Shown: piece after piece, positions 8,915 to 17,635 of the stretch | Numbering within the stretch: the first letter of the stretch is position 1 | Layout of the letters: each line of letters begins with the position of its first letter | NCBI RefSeq assembly: GCF_002895925.1 | Contig: NZ_NWUO01000003.1 | Span: 306,458 to 370,457, forward strand | From: Mixta theicola | Lineage (GTDB): Bacteria > Pseudomonadota > Gammaproteobacteria > Enterobacterales > Enterobacteriaceae | Reading direction: 5' to 3' | DNA: 64,000 nucleotides | Translations under genes and position numbers: made by a program | The notes under the pieces: model-generated | Told to the model about the DNA's origin: nothing | Seen by the model: only the letters and a program-made list of their open reading frames with translations | Databases searched by the model: none

Positions 8915-9943
8915 CTACTTCAAATTATCCTTAAAGAAGGTGCCCAGTTTGGCAAAAGGAATCAGGTCAGTACGGTCATACAGATCGACATGACCGGCGC
9001 CGGGAACGATATACAACTCTTTCGGCTGCCCGGCGTGTTTATACGCATCTGCGCTGAATTCTTTCGAATGCGCCTGGTCGCCGGTAATAAACAGCATTGG
9101 GCGCGGTGAAATGGTTTCTATATCGTTGAACGGATAGAAGTTCATAAACTTGCCGATACTGCTCAACATGGGCTTCGTCGTCAGCTCTGCTTTCTCGCCC
9201 TGCGGAGTATAGCCACCGCGCTCAGTACGGTAGAAATCGAAGAATTCACGCTGAATGGCCGGGGTTGAATCATCCAGCTTGTTAACCGTACCGGGGATAT
9301 AGGCAGTCTCTCCGCCTTTGAACTCGGCAAACCGCTGTTCAATCGCCGATTTAATAAAGGCCTTACGCTGTTCCAACGTTTGAGAATGCTTCAGACCATT
9401 ACGGAAAGCAGAGCCCATATCATACATGCTAACCGTGGCTACTGCCTTCATACGCGGATCAATTTTGGCCGCGCTGATAACGAAGCTGCCGCTGCCACAG
9501 ATACCCAATACGCCAATTTTTTCCGGATCAACGTACGGCTGCGTGCTCAGATAATCGACCGCCGCGCTAAAGTCATCGGAATAGATTTCCGGCGAAATCA
9601 GATGGCCCGGCTTACCTTCACTTTCCCCCCAAAAAGAGAGGTCAATTGCCAGCGTCACAAAGCCCTGCTCCGCCAGCTTTTGCGCATACAGGTTCGAGCT
9701 TTGCTCTTTTACCGCGCCCATTGGATGACCAACGATAATGGCCGGATTTTTAGCATTCTGCTTCATCTCGTTCGGGATAAACAGATTGCCGACGACCTTC
9801 ATCCGATACTGGTTTTTAAACGTCACCTTTTGCTGGGTAACTTTATCGCTTTTGTAGAAATTATCTGCGCCATTAGACATATCGGCTGCGGTGGCGGCGA
9901 ACGAGCTGATTAACAGCCCCAGCGCCAGAGTCATGTTTTTCAT
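8915..9943 (-). CDS. Exported alpha/beta hydrolase (YcjY-like)
   Basis: 342 residues with a signal peptide (MKNMTLALGLLISSFAATAA). The mature part is a dienelactone-hydrolase/YcjY-type alpha/beta hydrolase: oxyanion region GHPMGAVKEQ, nucleophile elbow GICGSGSF, a late aspartate in FITGDQAH and the catalytic histidine in GAGHVDLYD. The substrate is unknown. It lies 12 bases behind the MFS transporter gene on the same strand, so the two are probably co-transcribed. The divergent LysR gene at 11372 is the likely regulator. Confidence 0.75.
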   Translation of the reverse strand: MKNMTLALGLLISSFAATAADMSNGADNFYKSDKVTQQKVTFKNQYRMKVVGNLFIPNEMKQNAKNPAIIVGHPMGAVKEQSSNLYAQKLAEQGFVTLAIDLSFWGESEGKPGHLISPEIYSDDFSAAVDYLSTQPYVDPEKIGVLGICGSGSFVISAAKIDPRMKAVATVSMYDMGSAFRNGLKHSQTLEQRKAFIKSAIEQRFAEFKGGETAYIPGTVNKLDDSTPAIQREFFDFYRTERGGYTPQGEKAELTTKPMLSSIGKFMNFYPFNDIETISPRPMLFITGDQAHSKEFSADAYKHAGQPKELYIVPGAGHVDLYDRTDLIPFAKLGTFFKDNLK

Positions 9944-9955
9944 GGCATTAAGCCC

Positions 9956-11149
9956 CTATGAACGTTGTGTGTGTTTACGTGATGTCAGAAATGTCAGTGC
10001 TGCGGCGCTAATTAGCAGCCCGCCACTCAGGGCGAAGGTGCTTTGCCAGCCGCGGTGGTCAAACGCGAAGCCTCCAATCGTTGAGCCCAGCGCAATAGAG
10101 AGCTGGATCACCGCAACCATCAGGCCACCGCCCGCCTCGGCATCGTCTGGTAGCGTGCGGGCTACCCATGTCCACCATCCGGTTGGCGCGGCGGTAGCCA
10201 TCAGCCCCCAGCAGCCCAGCAGCGGCGCAACAACCCAGACGTGGTGACCCGCCAGCATCAGCGTCCCGGCAATGGCAGCCATCAGTAAAGGTATGGCGAT
10301 CAGCGTCTGGTAAAAAACCGCTTGCAAAAATACGCCTATTACCAGCGTGCCAATAAAACCCGCCACGCCGATGGTTAACAGCACGATTGATAGTATGGTG
10401 ACATCCACCTGCGTCACCGTCTCAAGGAACGGGCGCACGTAGGTGAATAGTGAAAACTGCCCCATAAAGAACAACCCGCAGGCCGCCAGGCCAAATGCGA
10501 CGACAGGGCGAGCGAATAAACGAAAAACCGTGCCGCCAGACTGACGGCGCTTATCGGTTTTCATCGCAGGCAGGCTGAAGCACTGCCAGATGAAGGCAAC
10601 TACCGCCACGGGTACCAGGCAGAAAAATGCCCCGCGCCAGCCAATGACTGCGCCAAGATAGCTGCCAAGCGGTGCCGCCACGACGGTAGCCAGCGCATTG
10701 CCACCGTTAAAGATGGCTAAAGCGCGGGGAACCAGATGCTGTGGCACCAGGCGCATAGCAGTGGCGGCGGACATCGACCAGAATCCACCGATGGCAATAC
10801 CAATCAGGAGACGTCCCACCATGTAAACCTGATAACTGGAGGCCATGGCGATAATCGCTCCTGAAATTGCCATCAGTACCGTCATTCCCAGCAGCAGAAA
10901 TTTACGATTCAGATTGCCGGCAATGCGCGAAATTGCCAGGCTGGTCAATACCGCCAGCGCCCCGGAAATGGCAATCCCCTGCCCTGCCAGCCCTTCCGTT
11001 ACGCCTAAATCTGTGGCGATGGGCGTCAGCAGGCTGACCGGCATAAATTCCGATGCAATCAGCACAAAGACGCATAACGTCATGGCAAAAACGCCGCTCC
11101 AGTACGCGTGCTCTTGGTGCTGTGATGTTTCGCGGGTCAGTGTGGACAT
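9956..11149 (-). CDS. MFS drug/metabolite efflux transporter, DHA1 type (NepI-like)
   Basis: 397 residues with about 12 hydrophobic segments. The MFS family signature lies near residue 110 (MVGRLLIGIAIGGFWSMSAA), and the first segment carries SEFMPVSLLTPIATDLG. By eye it most resembles E. coli NepI (purine ribonucleoside efflux) and related DHA1 proton antiporters, but the substrate cannot be assigned. An AGAGGAAG ribosome site precedes the ATG. It is the first gene of a two-gene unit with the exported hydrolase and is divergent from a LysR regulator. Confidence 0.75.
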   Translation of the reverse strand: MSTLTRETSQHQEHAYWSGVFAMTLCVFVLIASEFMPVSLLTPIATDLGVTEGLAGQGIAISGALAVLTSLAISRIAGNLNRKFLLLGMTVLMAISGAIIAMASSYQVYMVGRLLIGIAIGGFWSMSAATAMRLVPQHLVPRALAIFNGGNALATVVAAPLGSYLGAVIGWRGAFFCLVPVAVVAFIWQCFSLPAMKTDKRRQSGGTVFRLFARPVVAFGLAACGLFFMGQFSLFTYVRPFLETVTQVDVTILSIVLLTIGVAGFIGTLVIGVFLQAVFYQTLIAIPLLMAAIAGTLMLAGHHVWVVAPLLGCWGLMATAAPTGWWTWVARTLPDDAEAGGGLMVAVIQLSIALGSTIGGFAFDHRGWQSTFALSGGLLISAAALTFLTSRKHTQRS

Positions 11150-11290
11150 TAGCAGCTTCCTCTGAATATCTACCCGACCAGATTCAGGCCAGCCGGGGCC
11201 GGACGCTATTCACGGGAATAACATCAAAAAGTGGGTAAAAACGAAAAGCGATATTGATTCATCGCTGGGGTTATCGCTTGCTGAAAATTT

Positions 11291-11305
11291 TACACGACAG
11301 GTGTA
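11291..11305. promoter_or_regulatory. Palindrome, candidate LysR operator
   Basis: TACAC-GACAG-GTGTA lies in the 222-base divergent region between the MFS gene and the LysR gene. This is the usual place for a LysR-type regulator to bind and control both promoters. The assignment is by position and symmetry only. Confidence 0.4.
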
Positions 11306-11371
11306 GGCTGACTAGCTAATGAATACTTAATGGGCTTATAAGCATTGCTTATTAATGAGAGCGCCTCGCTG

Positions 11372-12295
11372 ATGAAACGCAATCTGAACGACCTTCTCTA
11401 TTTTGTTACCGTCGCACGCGAAGGTAGCTTCACTCGTGCGGCCGCTCACCTGGGCGTAACTCAGCCTGCGCTCAGCCAGGCGATCTCCACGCTGGAAGAG
11501 CGTATGCAAATCCGCCTGCTCACGCGAACAACGCGCAGCGTGTCACCTACCGCAGCCGGAGAACGGTTATTACAGGTGGCAGGCAACCGCATTGATGAGA
11601 TAGAAGCCGAACTGGATATGCTCACGGAGCTGCGTGACAAACCCGCAGGTACGGTGCGTATCACCTGCGGGCCAAACGTTTTGCGTACCACGCTGCTGCC
11701 GAAGCTGACGCCACTTCTGCAAGAATATCCGGATATTCATATCGAGTTTGATGCTAACCACGGTTTCCGCGATATTGTGGCCGATCGTTTCGACGCGGGC
11801 GTGCGGCTGGGAGACACTATTGATAAGGATATGATAGCCGTGCCCATTGGCCCCAAGTTACGTATGGCGGCGGTGGCGTCGCCGGACTATTTTTCACGTT
11901 ATCCCGTTCCTCAAACGCCACATGAACTAACGCAACACCGCTGTATTAATCAACGGATGATAAAATCTGGCGGACTCTATGTCTGGGATTTTGATCAGGA
12001 TGGTGGCGATCTGAATGTGCGCGTTAGCGGGCAACTGATATTTAATACATCAGAACATATTGTCGATGCGGCGCTGGCTGGGCTGGGCATTGCCTTTCTG
12101 CCGGAAGAGGAATTTGGCTCACATATCAAGGATGGTCGCCTGGTTCGCGTGCTGGAGCCCTGGTGTCGGCCCTTCCCCGGTTATTATCTCTATTACCCCA
12201 GCCGCAAACAGCCTTCCCCGGCATTTTCACTGGTTTTAGACGCGCTGCGGGTGCGGAAAAAACGGCAACCGGCAAACAACAGAGCAGTGAACTAA
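11372..12295 (+). CDS. LysR-family transcriptional regulator
   Basis: 307 residues with an N-terminal winged helix (DLLYFVTVAREGSFTRAAAHL, then TQPALSQAISTLEE) and a periplasmic-binding-protein-like effector domain ending in a YYLYYPSRKQ segment common to the AaeR/DmlR-like branch. I chose the ATG at 11372 because LysR proteins usually start a few residues before this helix; an upstream TTG would add nine residues. It is divergent from the MFS-hydrolase pair, which it probably regulates. It is clearly paralogous to the regulator at 14342. Confidence 0.85.
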   Translation: MKRNLNDLLYFVTVAREGSFTRAAAHLGVTQPALSQAISTLEERMQIRLLTRTTRSVSPTAAGERLLQVAGNRIDEIEAELDMLTELRDKPAGTVRITCGPNVLRTTLLPKLTPLLQEYPDIHIEFDANHGFRDIVADRFDAGVRLGDTIDKDMIAVPIGPKLRMAAVASPDYFSRYPVPQTPHELTQHRCINQRMIKSGGLYVWDFDQDGGDLNVRVSGQLIFNTSEHIVDAALAGLGIAFLPEEEFGSHIKDGRLVRVLEPWCRPFPGYYLYYPSRKQPSPAFSLVLDALRVRKKRQPANNRAVN

Positions 12296-12404
12296 TGCAG
12301 TTCTGTATTGCTGCGACCGATTATCACCGCACCCGTTATCCAGGTGCCGCCAGTTTCGCCCCTAATGATGGGGGCACTGGGGATAATGAGAACTTTGGCT
12401 CCAG

Positions 12405-12425
12405 TAAAAAACCGCCCAGGGGCGG
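12405..12425 (-). terminator. Rho-independent terminator of the ivy-like gene
   Basis: On the minus strand CCGCC-CCTG-GGCGG is followed by six T residues, about 20 bases after the ivy-like stop codon. Confidence 0.75.
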
Positions 12426-12444
12426 CCTGCTATGATGTTACTCT

Positions 12445-12867
12445 TCAGCCTGAAACGTCGCCGTTCAGCCTGTTGAAGAGAATGTTTCTCATGGCATCAG
12501 AATCCATCGGGCCGAGGTTCATCCATGTAAGGATCTGGCGATCGTTTTTAATATCGTGTTCAGAATAAACCCCATGAATATCACCCTCATCCAAAGAATA
12601 AAGGACGGCTATTGATTGCGCTGGACAATCGTGGGGCTTACAACCTGATAACGCAAGATACCTTTTCCCCTTAATGGTTATTTCATTTGCCGGGAAACTT
12701 GTCCCGCCGATTTTTACCCATGATGGAAGCTTTTGCTTAGCAATAAGGGAGTTATACGCTTTTCCGGTTTCTTTGTTTTGTATGAAATCGAAAAGGTATG
12801 GTTGGCCTACCGCGTTAGCTATTAAAGGCAAACCAGTCAAAGCCGCTATCAATAACGTTTTTTTCAT
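12445..12867 (-). CDS. ivy: Ivy-family periplasmic lysozyme inhibitor
   Basis: 140 residues with a signal peptide (MKKTLLIAALTGLPLIANA). The mature protein carries the CKPHDC loop that in E. coli Ivy is disulphide-bonded and inserts into the active site of C-type lysozyme. Flanking segments also match (LPSWVKIGGTS; ILTWMNLG). Ivy proteins act in the periplasm against host lysozyme and also restrain the cell's own lytic transglycosylases. It is a single gene with its own terminator. It lies in the accessory region beside tRNA-Thr, so it may be an extra copy. The 263 bases upstream hold no convincing gene. Confidence 0.85.
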   Translation of the reverse strand: MKKTLLIAALTGLPLIANAVGQPYLFDFIQNKETGKAYNSLIAKQKLPSWVKIGGTSFPANEITIKGKRYLALSGCKPHDCPAQSIAVLYSLDEGDIHGVYSEHDIKNDRQILTWMNLGPMDSDAMRNILFNRLNGDVSG

Positions 12868-13130
12868 ATCGTTTCTCTTATTTATTTCGGGCCCAACGAT
12901 ACATTATCTTTTTAGCCGCTGTTTGTCAGGCGCATTCGCAAACGTGCCTTGTGATGGTCACTTTACTGTTTCGATAACAGAGCCGAGTGGGTTCGTCACA
13001 TACAACAGCCTGCTGGATAAACGTACTGGCATTCAGTAACGACCATACGCCAGCCGTTAAGGCCAACTGACAGCGCACCACCGAATCTGATAAGCGCTTC
13101 TTTTTAACCCGGTCAACCGGATATAAGTTG

Positions 13131-14213
13131 TTAAGGCAACTGGCTATATTCCTGGTCGGAAACAGGTTCCAGCCACTCATTGGATGCGCCTTCAGCCGGA
13201 ACCTCTACGGCAATGTGTGCAAACCAGCTATCTCCGGCAGCGCCATGCCAGTGTTTGGTTCCTGCTGGAATATTAACCACATCTCCGGCGGTGAGCTGAC
13301 GAGCCGGTTTATTCCATTCCTGATACCAACCGCAACCACCGGTCACCAGCAGGATCTGCCCGCCCTTATGGTGAATATGCCAGTTATTTCGACAGGCTGG
13401 TTCAAACACCACATTGCCAATTTTGACGCCTTCCGTAGACAACATACTCAGATAGCTGGTGCCCTGAAAATATTGGGCATACGCCTCATTTTTTTCCCCT
13501 TTAGGGAAAACGCCGTTGCCGTCAAATTGCTCGTTCATTTTTTCTCCATTAGCGGATTGTTCAGTTAAGCTGCTGTTATTCGTTTGAGGAAGAACTTCAT
13601 TCAGGATAGTGCTGGCATTTGTCGCAATGTCAGTTCCGCATTTCAGTTTAAGAACCTTGATAAAAGCCCATAGCTGTTCTGCTGTCAGGCCAGTATTCAG
13701 ACTCATCGAATAATGACTTTTAAGCTGGCTATTAACCCCTGACAGGGCCGCCAGCGCGGAAATAGTTGCAAGCTCCCGGCTCTGCCAGTCCAGCGTATCT
13801 CTCTGGAATATAGCGCCGAAGAGATGCGATTTAAGATAGAGGTCAATAGCCGGAGCAAACTCAAACAGCGGGCCGATCACCGGCTGGCCAACCAGCCGGG
13901 TCTGGTTTCGGGTTCCGATTTCTAAACTATCTGCATCATCAGGAAAGGGGGTTGCTTCTTTACCGGTTTCATCTTTAATCCCTTTCTGTTGACGCTGCTC
14001 CAGTACTGACATAAACGCACCGAGGGCATTCAGGCTTCTGGGGAAGCCTGCGTAGGCATACAGCTGAACCAGGATTTCTTTGATTTCATTAATGGTCATG
14101 CCGGCATCAAGACCTTCATTGAGTGCCGTATTCAGCTTCGCCATATCTCCGTTTGCGGTAAATGCCGCAACAGGGATAGCGGCCTGTTGTTTTTCATCGA
14201 GGATTTTTTGCAT
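13131..14213 (-). CDS. Carboxymuconolactone decarboxylase (two copies) fused to a cupin domain
   Basis: 360 residues. Two carboxymuconolactone-decarboxylase/AhpD-like domains come first (about 20-75, and 125-205 with WQSRELATISALAALSG). A cupin follows (about 230-345) whose metal ligands are visible: HIHHKGGQ, then PAGTKHWHG. Such fusions are often annotated as peroxidase-like or mandelonitrile-lyase-like, but their reaction is usually unknown. No AhpD-type CxxC pair is visible. It is divergent from the LysR gene at 14342, its likely regulator. Confidence 0.8.
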   Translation of the reverse strand: MQKILDEKQQAAIPVAAFTANGDMAKLNTALNEGLDAGMTINEIKEILVQLYAYAGFPRSLNALGAFMSVLEQRQQKGIKDETGKEATPFPDDADSLEIGTRNQTRLVGQPVIGPLFEFAPAIDLYLKSHLFGAIFQRDTLDWQSRELATISALAALSGVNSQLKSHYSMSLNTGLTAEQLWAFIKVLKLKCGTDIATNASTILNEVLPQTNNSSLTEQSANGEKMNEQFDGNGVFPKGEKNEAYAQYFQGTSYLSMLSTEGVKIGNVVFEPACRNNWHIHHKGGQILLVTGGCGWYQEWNKPARQLTAGDVVNIPAGTKHWHGAAGDSWFAHIAVEVPAEGASNEWLEPVSDQEYSQLP

Positions 14214-14341
14214 GGCTTATCTCCGCGGAAAGCAAAAAATGCAGGAGGATGGGTTCTCCTGATGGAGGGAGTGTAGTGAAAGGTGGATTAAATGATAATA
14301 TGCTCAAATATGTATGCACTGGTGCAATAAATTCACCAATT

Positions 14342-15259
14342 ATGACGAAAGAAAAATTAAACGATCTTCAGGCATTTGTGACCGTAGCCAAAGAGCGTAG
14401 CTTTACCCGGGCGGCGGCAATTTTGGGCGTATCCCGTTCTGCACTGAGCCATACGTTGCTGGGGCTTGAAGAGCGTCTTGGGGTCAGATTATTGATTCGT
14501 ACCACGCGAAGCGTTTCCCCAACGGATGCAGGGAACCGTCTGCTTACTGTTCTCGCCCCACGGCTGGATGAAATCGAGTCTGAGTTAACCTCACTGCGTG
14601 CATCCCGTGATAAACCTGCCGGATCGGTTCGTATTACCGCCAACGATCATGCCATCGTTACCGTTCTCTGGCCCCGACTGCAGCCTTTATTAAGACAACA
14701 CCCGGCTATTAAAATTGAATTCAGCGTTGGGTATGAACTGACCGATATTGCGGCGCAGCAATTTGATGCCGGCGTGCGGATGGGCGACCAGGTGGACAAA
14801 GATATGATTGCCGTTCGTATTACGCCTGACGTGCAGATGGCGGTGGTTGCTTCTGCCGATTACCTGGCAGTCAGATCTCCGATTACACGTCCTGCCGATC
14901 TTATGGAACACAACTGCATCAATCTTCGATTGCCCACTCATGGCGCACTCTATGCCTGGGAATTTGAGAGCAGAGGTCAAAAATTAAATGTTCGGGTTGA
15001 TGGGCAAACCGTTTTTAATAATACCTTTCTGATGATCCAGGCCGCGCTGGATGGAATGGGAATCGCGTATGTTCCCCGTAATTTGGTTGAAGAATACATT
15101 GAAACAGAGCAATTAAAGCCGATTCTTACGGACTGGTGTCCACAATTTCCGGGGTATTATCTGTATTACCCCAGCCGACAACATCTTCCCGTTGCTTTTG
15201 AGCTCGTAATTGATGCCCTGCGCTGGCATAAACCGGACCTAAAAACAGGGTTCTTATAA
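14342..15259 (+). CDS. LysR-family transcriptional regulator
   Basis: 305 residues; helix-turn-helix DLQAFVTVAKERSFTRAAA, then RSALSHTLLGLEERLG, and an effector domain ending in a GYYLYYPSRQ segment. The ATG at 14342 gives the normal family start; the open frame upstream is untranslated leader. Divergent from the CMD-cupin gene. The 128-base gap contains two inverted repeats (CAGGAG-N8-CTCCTG at 14242-14261, and GGTG-N9-CACC near 14330) that could be operators. Close paralogue of the regulator at 11372. Confidence 0.85.
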   Translation: MTKEKLNDLQAFVTVAKERSFTRAAAILGVSRSALSHTLLGLEERLGVRLLIRTTRSVSPTDAGNRLLTVLAPRLDEIESELTSLRASRDKPAGSVRITANDHAIVTVLWPRLQPLLRQHPAIKIEFSVGYELTDIAAQQFDAGVRMGDQVDKDMIAVRITPDVQMAVVASADYLAVRSPITRPADLMEHNCINLRLPTHGALYAWEFESRGQKLNVRVDGQTVFNNTFLMIQAALDGMGIAYVPRNLVEEYIETEQLKPILTDWCPQFPGYYLYYPSRQHLPVAFELVIDALRWHKPDLKTGFL

Positions 15260-15512
15260 TGGCGCAATTAGCAGAGCGCATTCGTTATACAATAAAATAG
15301 GGCTTTCCCAGATATTCTTTGCGGACTAATAGGATGCGAACGTGACTGACAGGCCACCATGATCGCGGGCTGCTCTGAGCGGCGTGCAGACTATTCTTCA
15401 ACCGCCCTCCCTTACATCTAATTTTTCGGTACACGCTGCTATCAGCGCTCCCTGGGTCATGCTTTCCTTACATACAAAACAATTATGGCCGCCTACCAAA
15501 CCCATAGTTTGT

Positions 15513-15716
15513 TTATCCTGCCGCGCCTACAGTTACCTTACCGCCGCTGATGGTAACGTTTGTTTGCTTCAATGCACCGTTGCCTTCTGAGCCATACCCT
15601 TCAAAGGTTCTCGCCTTATCCAGACGCCAGCCAAACTTATTAGCAACATAGTTATTCGACTGAATGAAGATGCCAATCTTCGCGTTTGTTACGCGAGCAT
15701 CTTTAACCCGTTTCAT
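15513..15716 (-). CDS. Unrecognised 67-residue open frame
   Basis: The translation is hydrophilic, rich in Gly, Asn and Lys, and ends in a Gly/Val-rich stretch (TISGGKVTVGAAG). I recognise no family and the ribosome site is weak. It may be the tail of a larger lost gene. Low confidence that it is expressed. Confidence 0.2.
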   Translation of the reverse strand: MKRVKDARVTNAKIGIFIQSNNYVANKFGWRLDKARTFEGYGSEGNGALKQTNVTISGGKVTVGAAG

Positions 15717-15886
15717 TCTTCATGCCATAACGCCGCAGTCATTCACAATCCTGTCCAGCATCTATACATAATTAAACCAATAATATTACACAATGTTAGC
15801 GAAACGTAAGGAAGTGGCTATGCTAAAGCCAAATCAGATAGGTATTCTTTTTGCAAGTGCGCACTCAATCCCTGAAGGATCTGCCC

Positions 15887-16009
15887 ATGAAGCGAATTCT
15901 GAACATAAGCGTTAACTTTGATGAAGAGCGTTTCACTATTGCGGTCGTATATCCCGGGCAGACGGTTACGGTAAAGCAGTCCGATCTGCCACACGGTCGT
16001 TTCGTCTAG
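15887..16009 (+). CDS. Unrecognised 40-residue small protein
   Basis: ATG to TAG with GAAGGA upstream at good spacing. The predicted peptide begins MKRILNISVNFDEERF and continues as beta-strand-like sequence (TIAVVYPGQTVTV). It is too short for most gene finders. No family is recognised; it could be a real small protein or chance. Confidence 0.3.
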   Translation: MKRILNISVNFDEERFTIAVVYPGQTVTVKQSDLPHGRFV

Positions 16010-16200
16010 AGGTACGGAATGCTGCGCCCCTTATCTGCAGAGAATAAACAGCGTAAAGGAAGCTTATTTAACAGGTCGGTTGCAACGGATTTTTAGGTTG
16101 TCAGCCAAAACCCTTAGGCCACTAAAGATTCAATACGCAGGCACTGTATTTGCCTGTGTGTTAACAGATAACCATAATCGGGAAAGCAGGAGTGCACTAC

Positions 16201-16995
16201 ATGTTTATTAAAAAAATGATGTTAGCTGTACTCGCCATGCCGTGGCTGGCGTTAAGCACGTATGGAGCAGAGGAAACGGCGCCAGACGCTGCTCAGGCGA
16301 ACAACCCGCTGGCTAATATGACGGCATTTAATATGCAGAACTATTATATCGGTGACGTCAGTGGAACGGACAAAGATGCTAATCAGTTCTGGTTTCGTTA
16401 CGCGCAGCCTTTCTCGCTGGGCGAAAGCAAGTGGCTGTTACGCGCTTCACTACCGGTGAATACCTATCCCTCTCCTTCTGCAGGCGATCATCAGACCGGT
16501 CTGGGCGACCTTAATCTGTTCACTGCTTATCTGATCGATACCGGCAACCCGGCGATAAGCTTTGGGTTTGGCCCTCAGATCACAGCTCCAACCGCCACGG
16601 AGAATGCTCTGGGAACTGAAAAATGGTCAGCTGGCCTCGTCAATGTGTTGTTTGACGCCAGTTCACCAAAAATCCAGTACGGTTATCTCGCCTCATGGCA
16701 GCATAGCTTTGCCGGTGAAGGGGATCGCAGCGATGTCAACCTGGGGGCTTTTCAGCCATTTGTCTTCTACCAGCTTGGCGGCGGAACTTACCTGCGTGCT
16801 GCGCCTATCTGGAACTATAACTTCCAGAATGACAGTTATGGCGTTCCACTGGGGCTGGGGGTCGGCCAGGTCATCAAAAGCGGAAAAACAGTTTACAACT
16901 TCTTTGTGGAACCACAGGGCAGCGTAGCGGATCACGGTCCCGGTCAGCCGCGCTGGCAAATCTTTTTTGGTCTGAATCTGCAGTTTCTGAACTGA
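16201..16995 (+). CDS. Outer-membrane transporter-like protein (Phenol_MetA_deg type)
   Basis: 264 residues with a signal peptide ([19 protein letters not shown]). The mature part alternates aromatic and polar residues as in a beta barrel and ends in LQFLN. Features such as [18 protein letters not shown] and [12 protein letters not shown] are typical of the putative MetA-pathway/transporter family of small barrels. I chose the ATG at 16201 (AGGAG nine bases upstream) over a GTG at 16192. It leads a plus-strand set with a small periplasmic protein and a FadL-family pseudogene, suggesting uptake of hydrophobic compounds. The substrate is unknown. Confidence 0.65.
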   Translation: MFIKKMMLAVLAMPWLALSTYGAEETAPDAAQANNPLANMTAFNMQNYYIGDVSGTDKDANQFWFRYAQPFSLGESKWLLRASLPVNTYPSPSAGDHQTGLGDLNLFTAYLIDTGNPAISFGFGPQITAPTATENALGTEKWSAGLVNVLFDASSPKIQYGYLASWQHSFAGEGDRSDVNLGAFQPFVFYQLGGGTYLRAAPIWNYNFQNDSYGVPLGLGVGQVIKSGKTVYNFFVEPQGSVADHGPGQPRWQIFFGLNLQFLN

Positions 16996-17020
16996 TCTCA
17001 ATATCCAGAGGGAAACGATC

Positions 17021-17314
17021 ATGTCTGTTAAAGCTATTTTATATGTGGCACTGAGCGTATTTAGCGGGCATTGCCTTGCGGGCTCACCGTATGACAACCT
17101 GGCCTTTGCGCTGAAGCAGCAACAGATCATCAACGATCTGCGCCAGCACTGCAATATTGATAAATCTGTTCCCGACGAAAAAATCAGAACGGTATTCCTT
17201 AACAGCAAGCCGAACCAGGAATCAATCATGCTCGCGGCGCAGGCGTACGACAAAAAGGACCAGCAGCGCTACGCAAGTTCTATCGAAAGTATTCGCTGTC
17301 CTGGGTTGAAATAA
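17021..17314 (+). CDS. Small exported protein of unknown function
   Basis: 97 residues with a signal peptide (MSVKAILYVALSVFSGHCLA) and a mature domain of about 78 residues with two cysteines (QHCNID and IRCPGLK) that could form a disulphide. GAGGGAAACG precedes the ATG. It lies 25 bases after the outer-membrane protein gene and 29 bases before the FadL-family pseudogene, so the three were probably one operon. No family recognised. Confidence 0.6.
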   Translation: MSVKAILYVALSVFSGHCLAGSPYDNLAFALKQQQIINDLRQHCNIDKSVPDEKIRTVFLNSKPNQESIMLAAQAYDKKDQQRYASSIESIRCPGLK

Positions 17315-17343
17315 CAGCAAACCAATAAGGTTCCGCAGGCGAC

Positions 17344-17620
17344 ATGAAACGTATCACTGCACTGTTACCGCTTTTGCTTTGTTCCGCTGCATCTCGTGCC
17401 AGCGGACTCTATCTCTATGAAATCGGCACCGATAATGTCGGGTTGGCCGGTGCCGGACAAGCTGCACATGCTCAGGACGCCTCAACGGTTTTTTACTAAC
17501 TCTGCGGGCATGTCACTGCTGGCCGATCTCGGCGGCCAGATGCTGTATGGTAACGCCAGATATGAACTGAGTGATGATGCAGCGCTCAACGGCAACAGTC
17601 CGGGCAATGTGATTGGCTGT
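17344..17620 (+). pseudogene. FadL/OmpP1-family outer-membrane protein, frameshifted and cut by an IS
   Basis: The N-terminus is typical of OmpP1/FadL barrels: signal peptide MKRITALLPLLLCSAASRAS, then GLYLYEIGTDNVGLAGAGQA and AQDASTVF. A run of six T at 17489-17494 then shifts the frame to a stop at 17497. With five T the family sequence TNSAGMSLLADLGGQ resumes. The resumed frame ends at about 17620 where the IS3-family relic begins, and the rest of the barrel is absent. The FadL family imports long-chain fatty acids or aromatic hydrocarbons across the outer membrane. Confidence 0.85.
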
Positions 17621-17635
17621 GTAAATAGACCCGTT

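Larger units (their letters stand above)
15260..16200. other. 940-base region without a confident gene
   Basis: No recognisable gene or complete mobile element is visible between the LysR gene and the outer-membrane protein gene. Two small open frames (15513-15716 minus and 15887-16009 plus) are listed separately. The stretch looks like decayed accessory DNA. Confidence 0.5.

Noticed and set aside
12926..13180. 84-codon minus-strand frame between ivy and the CMD-cupin gene
   Set aside because: No ribosome site or recognisable family, and it overlaps the end of the CMD-cupin gene.
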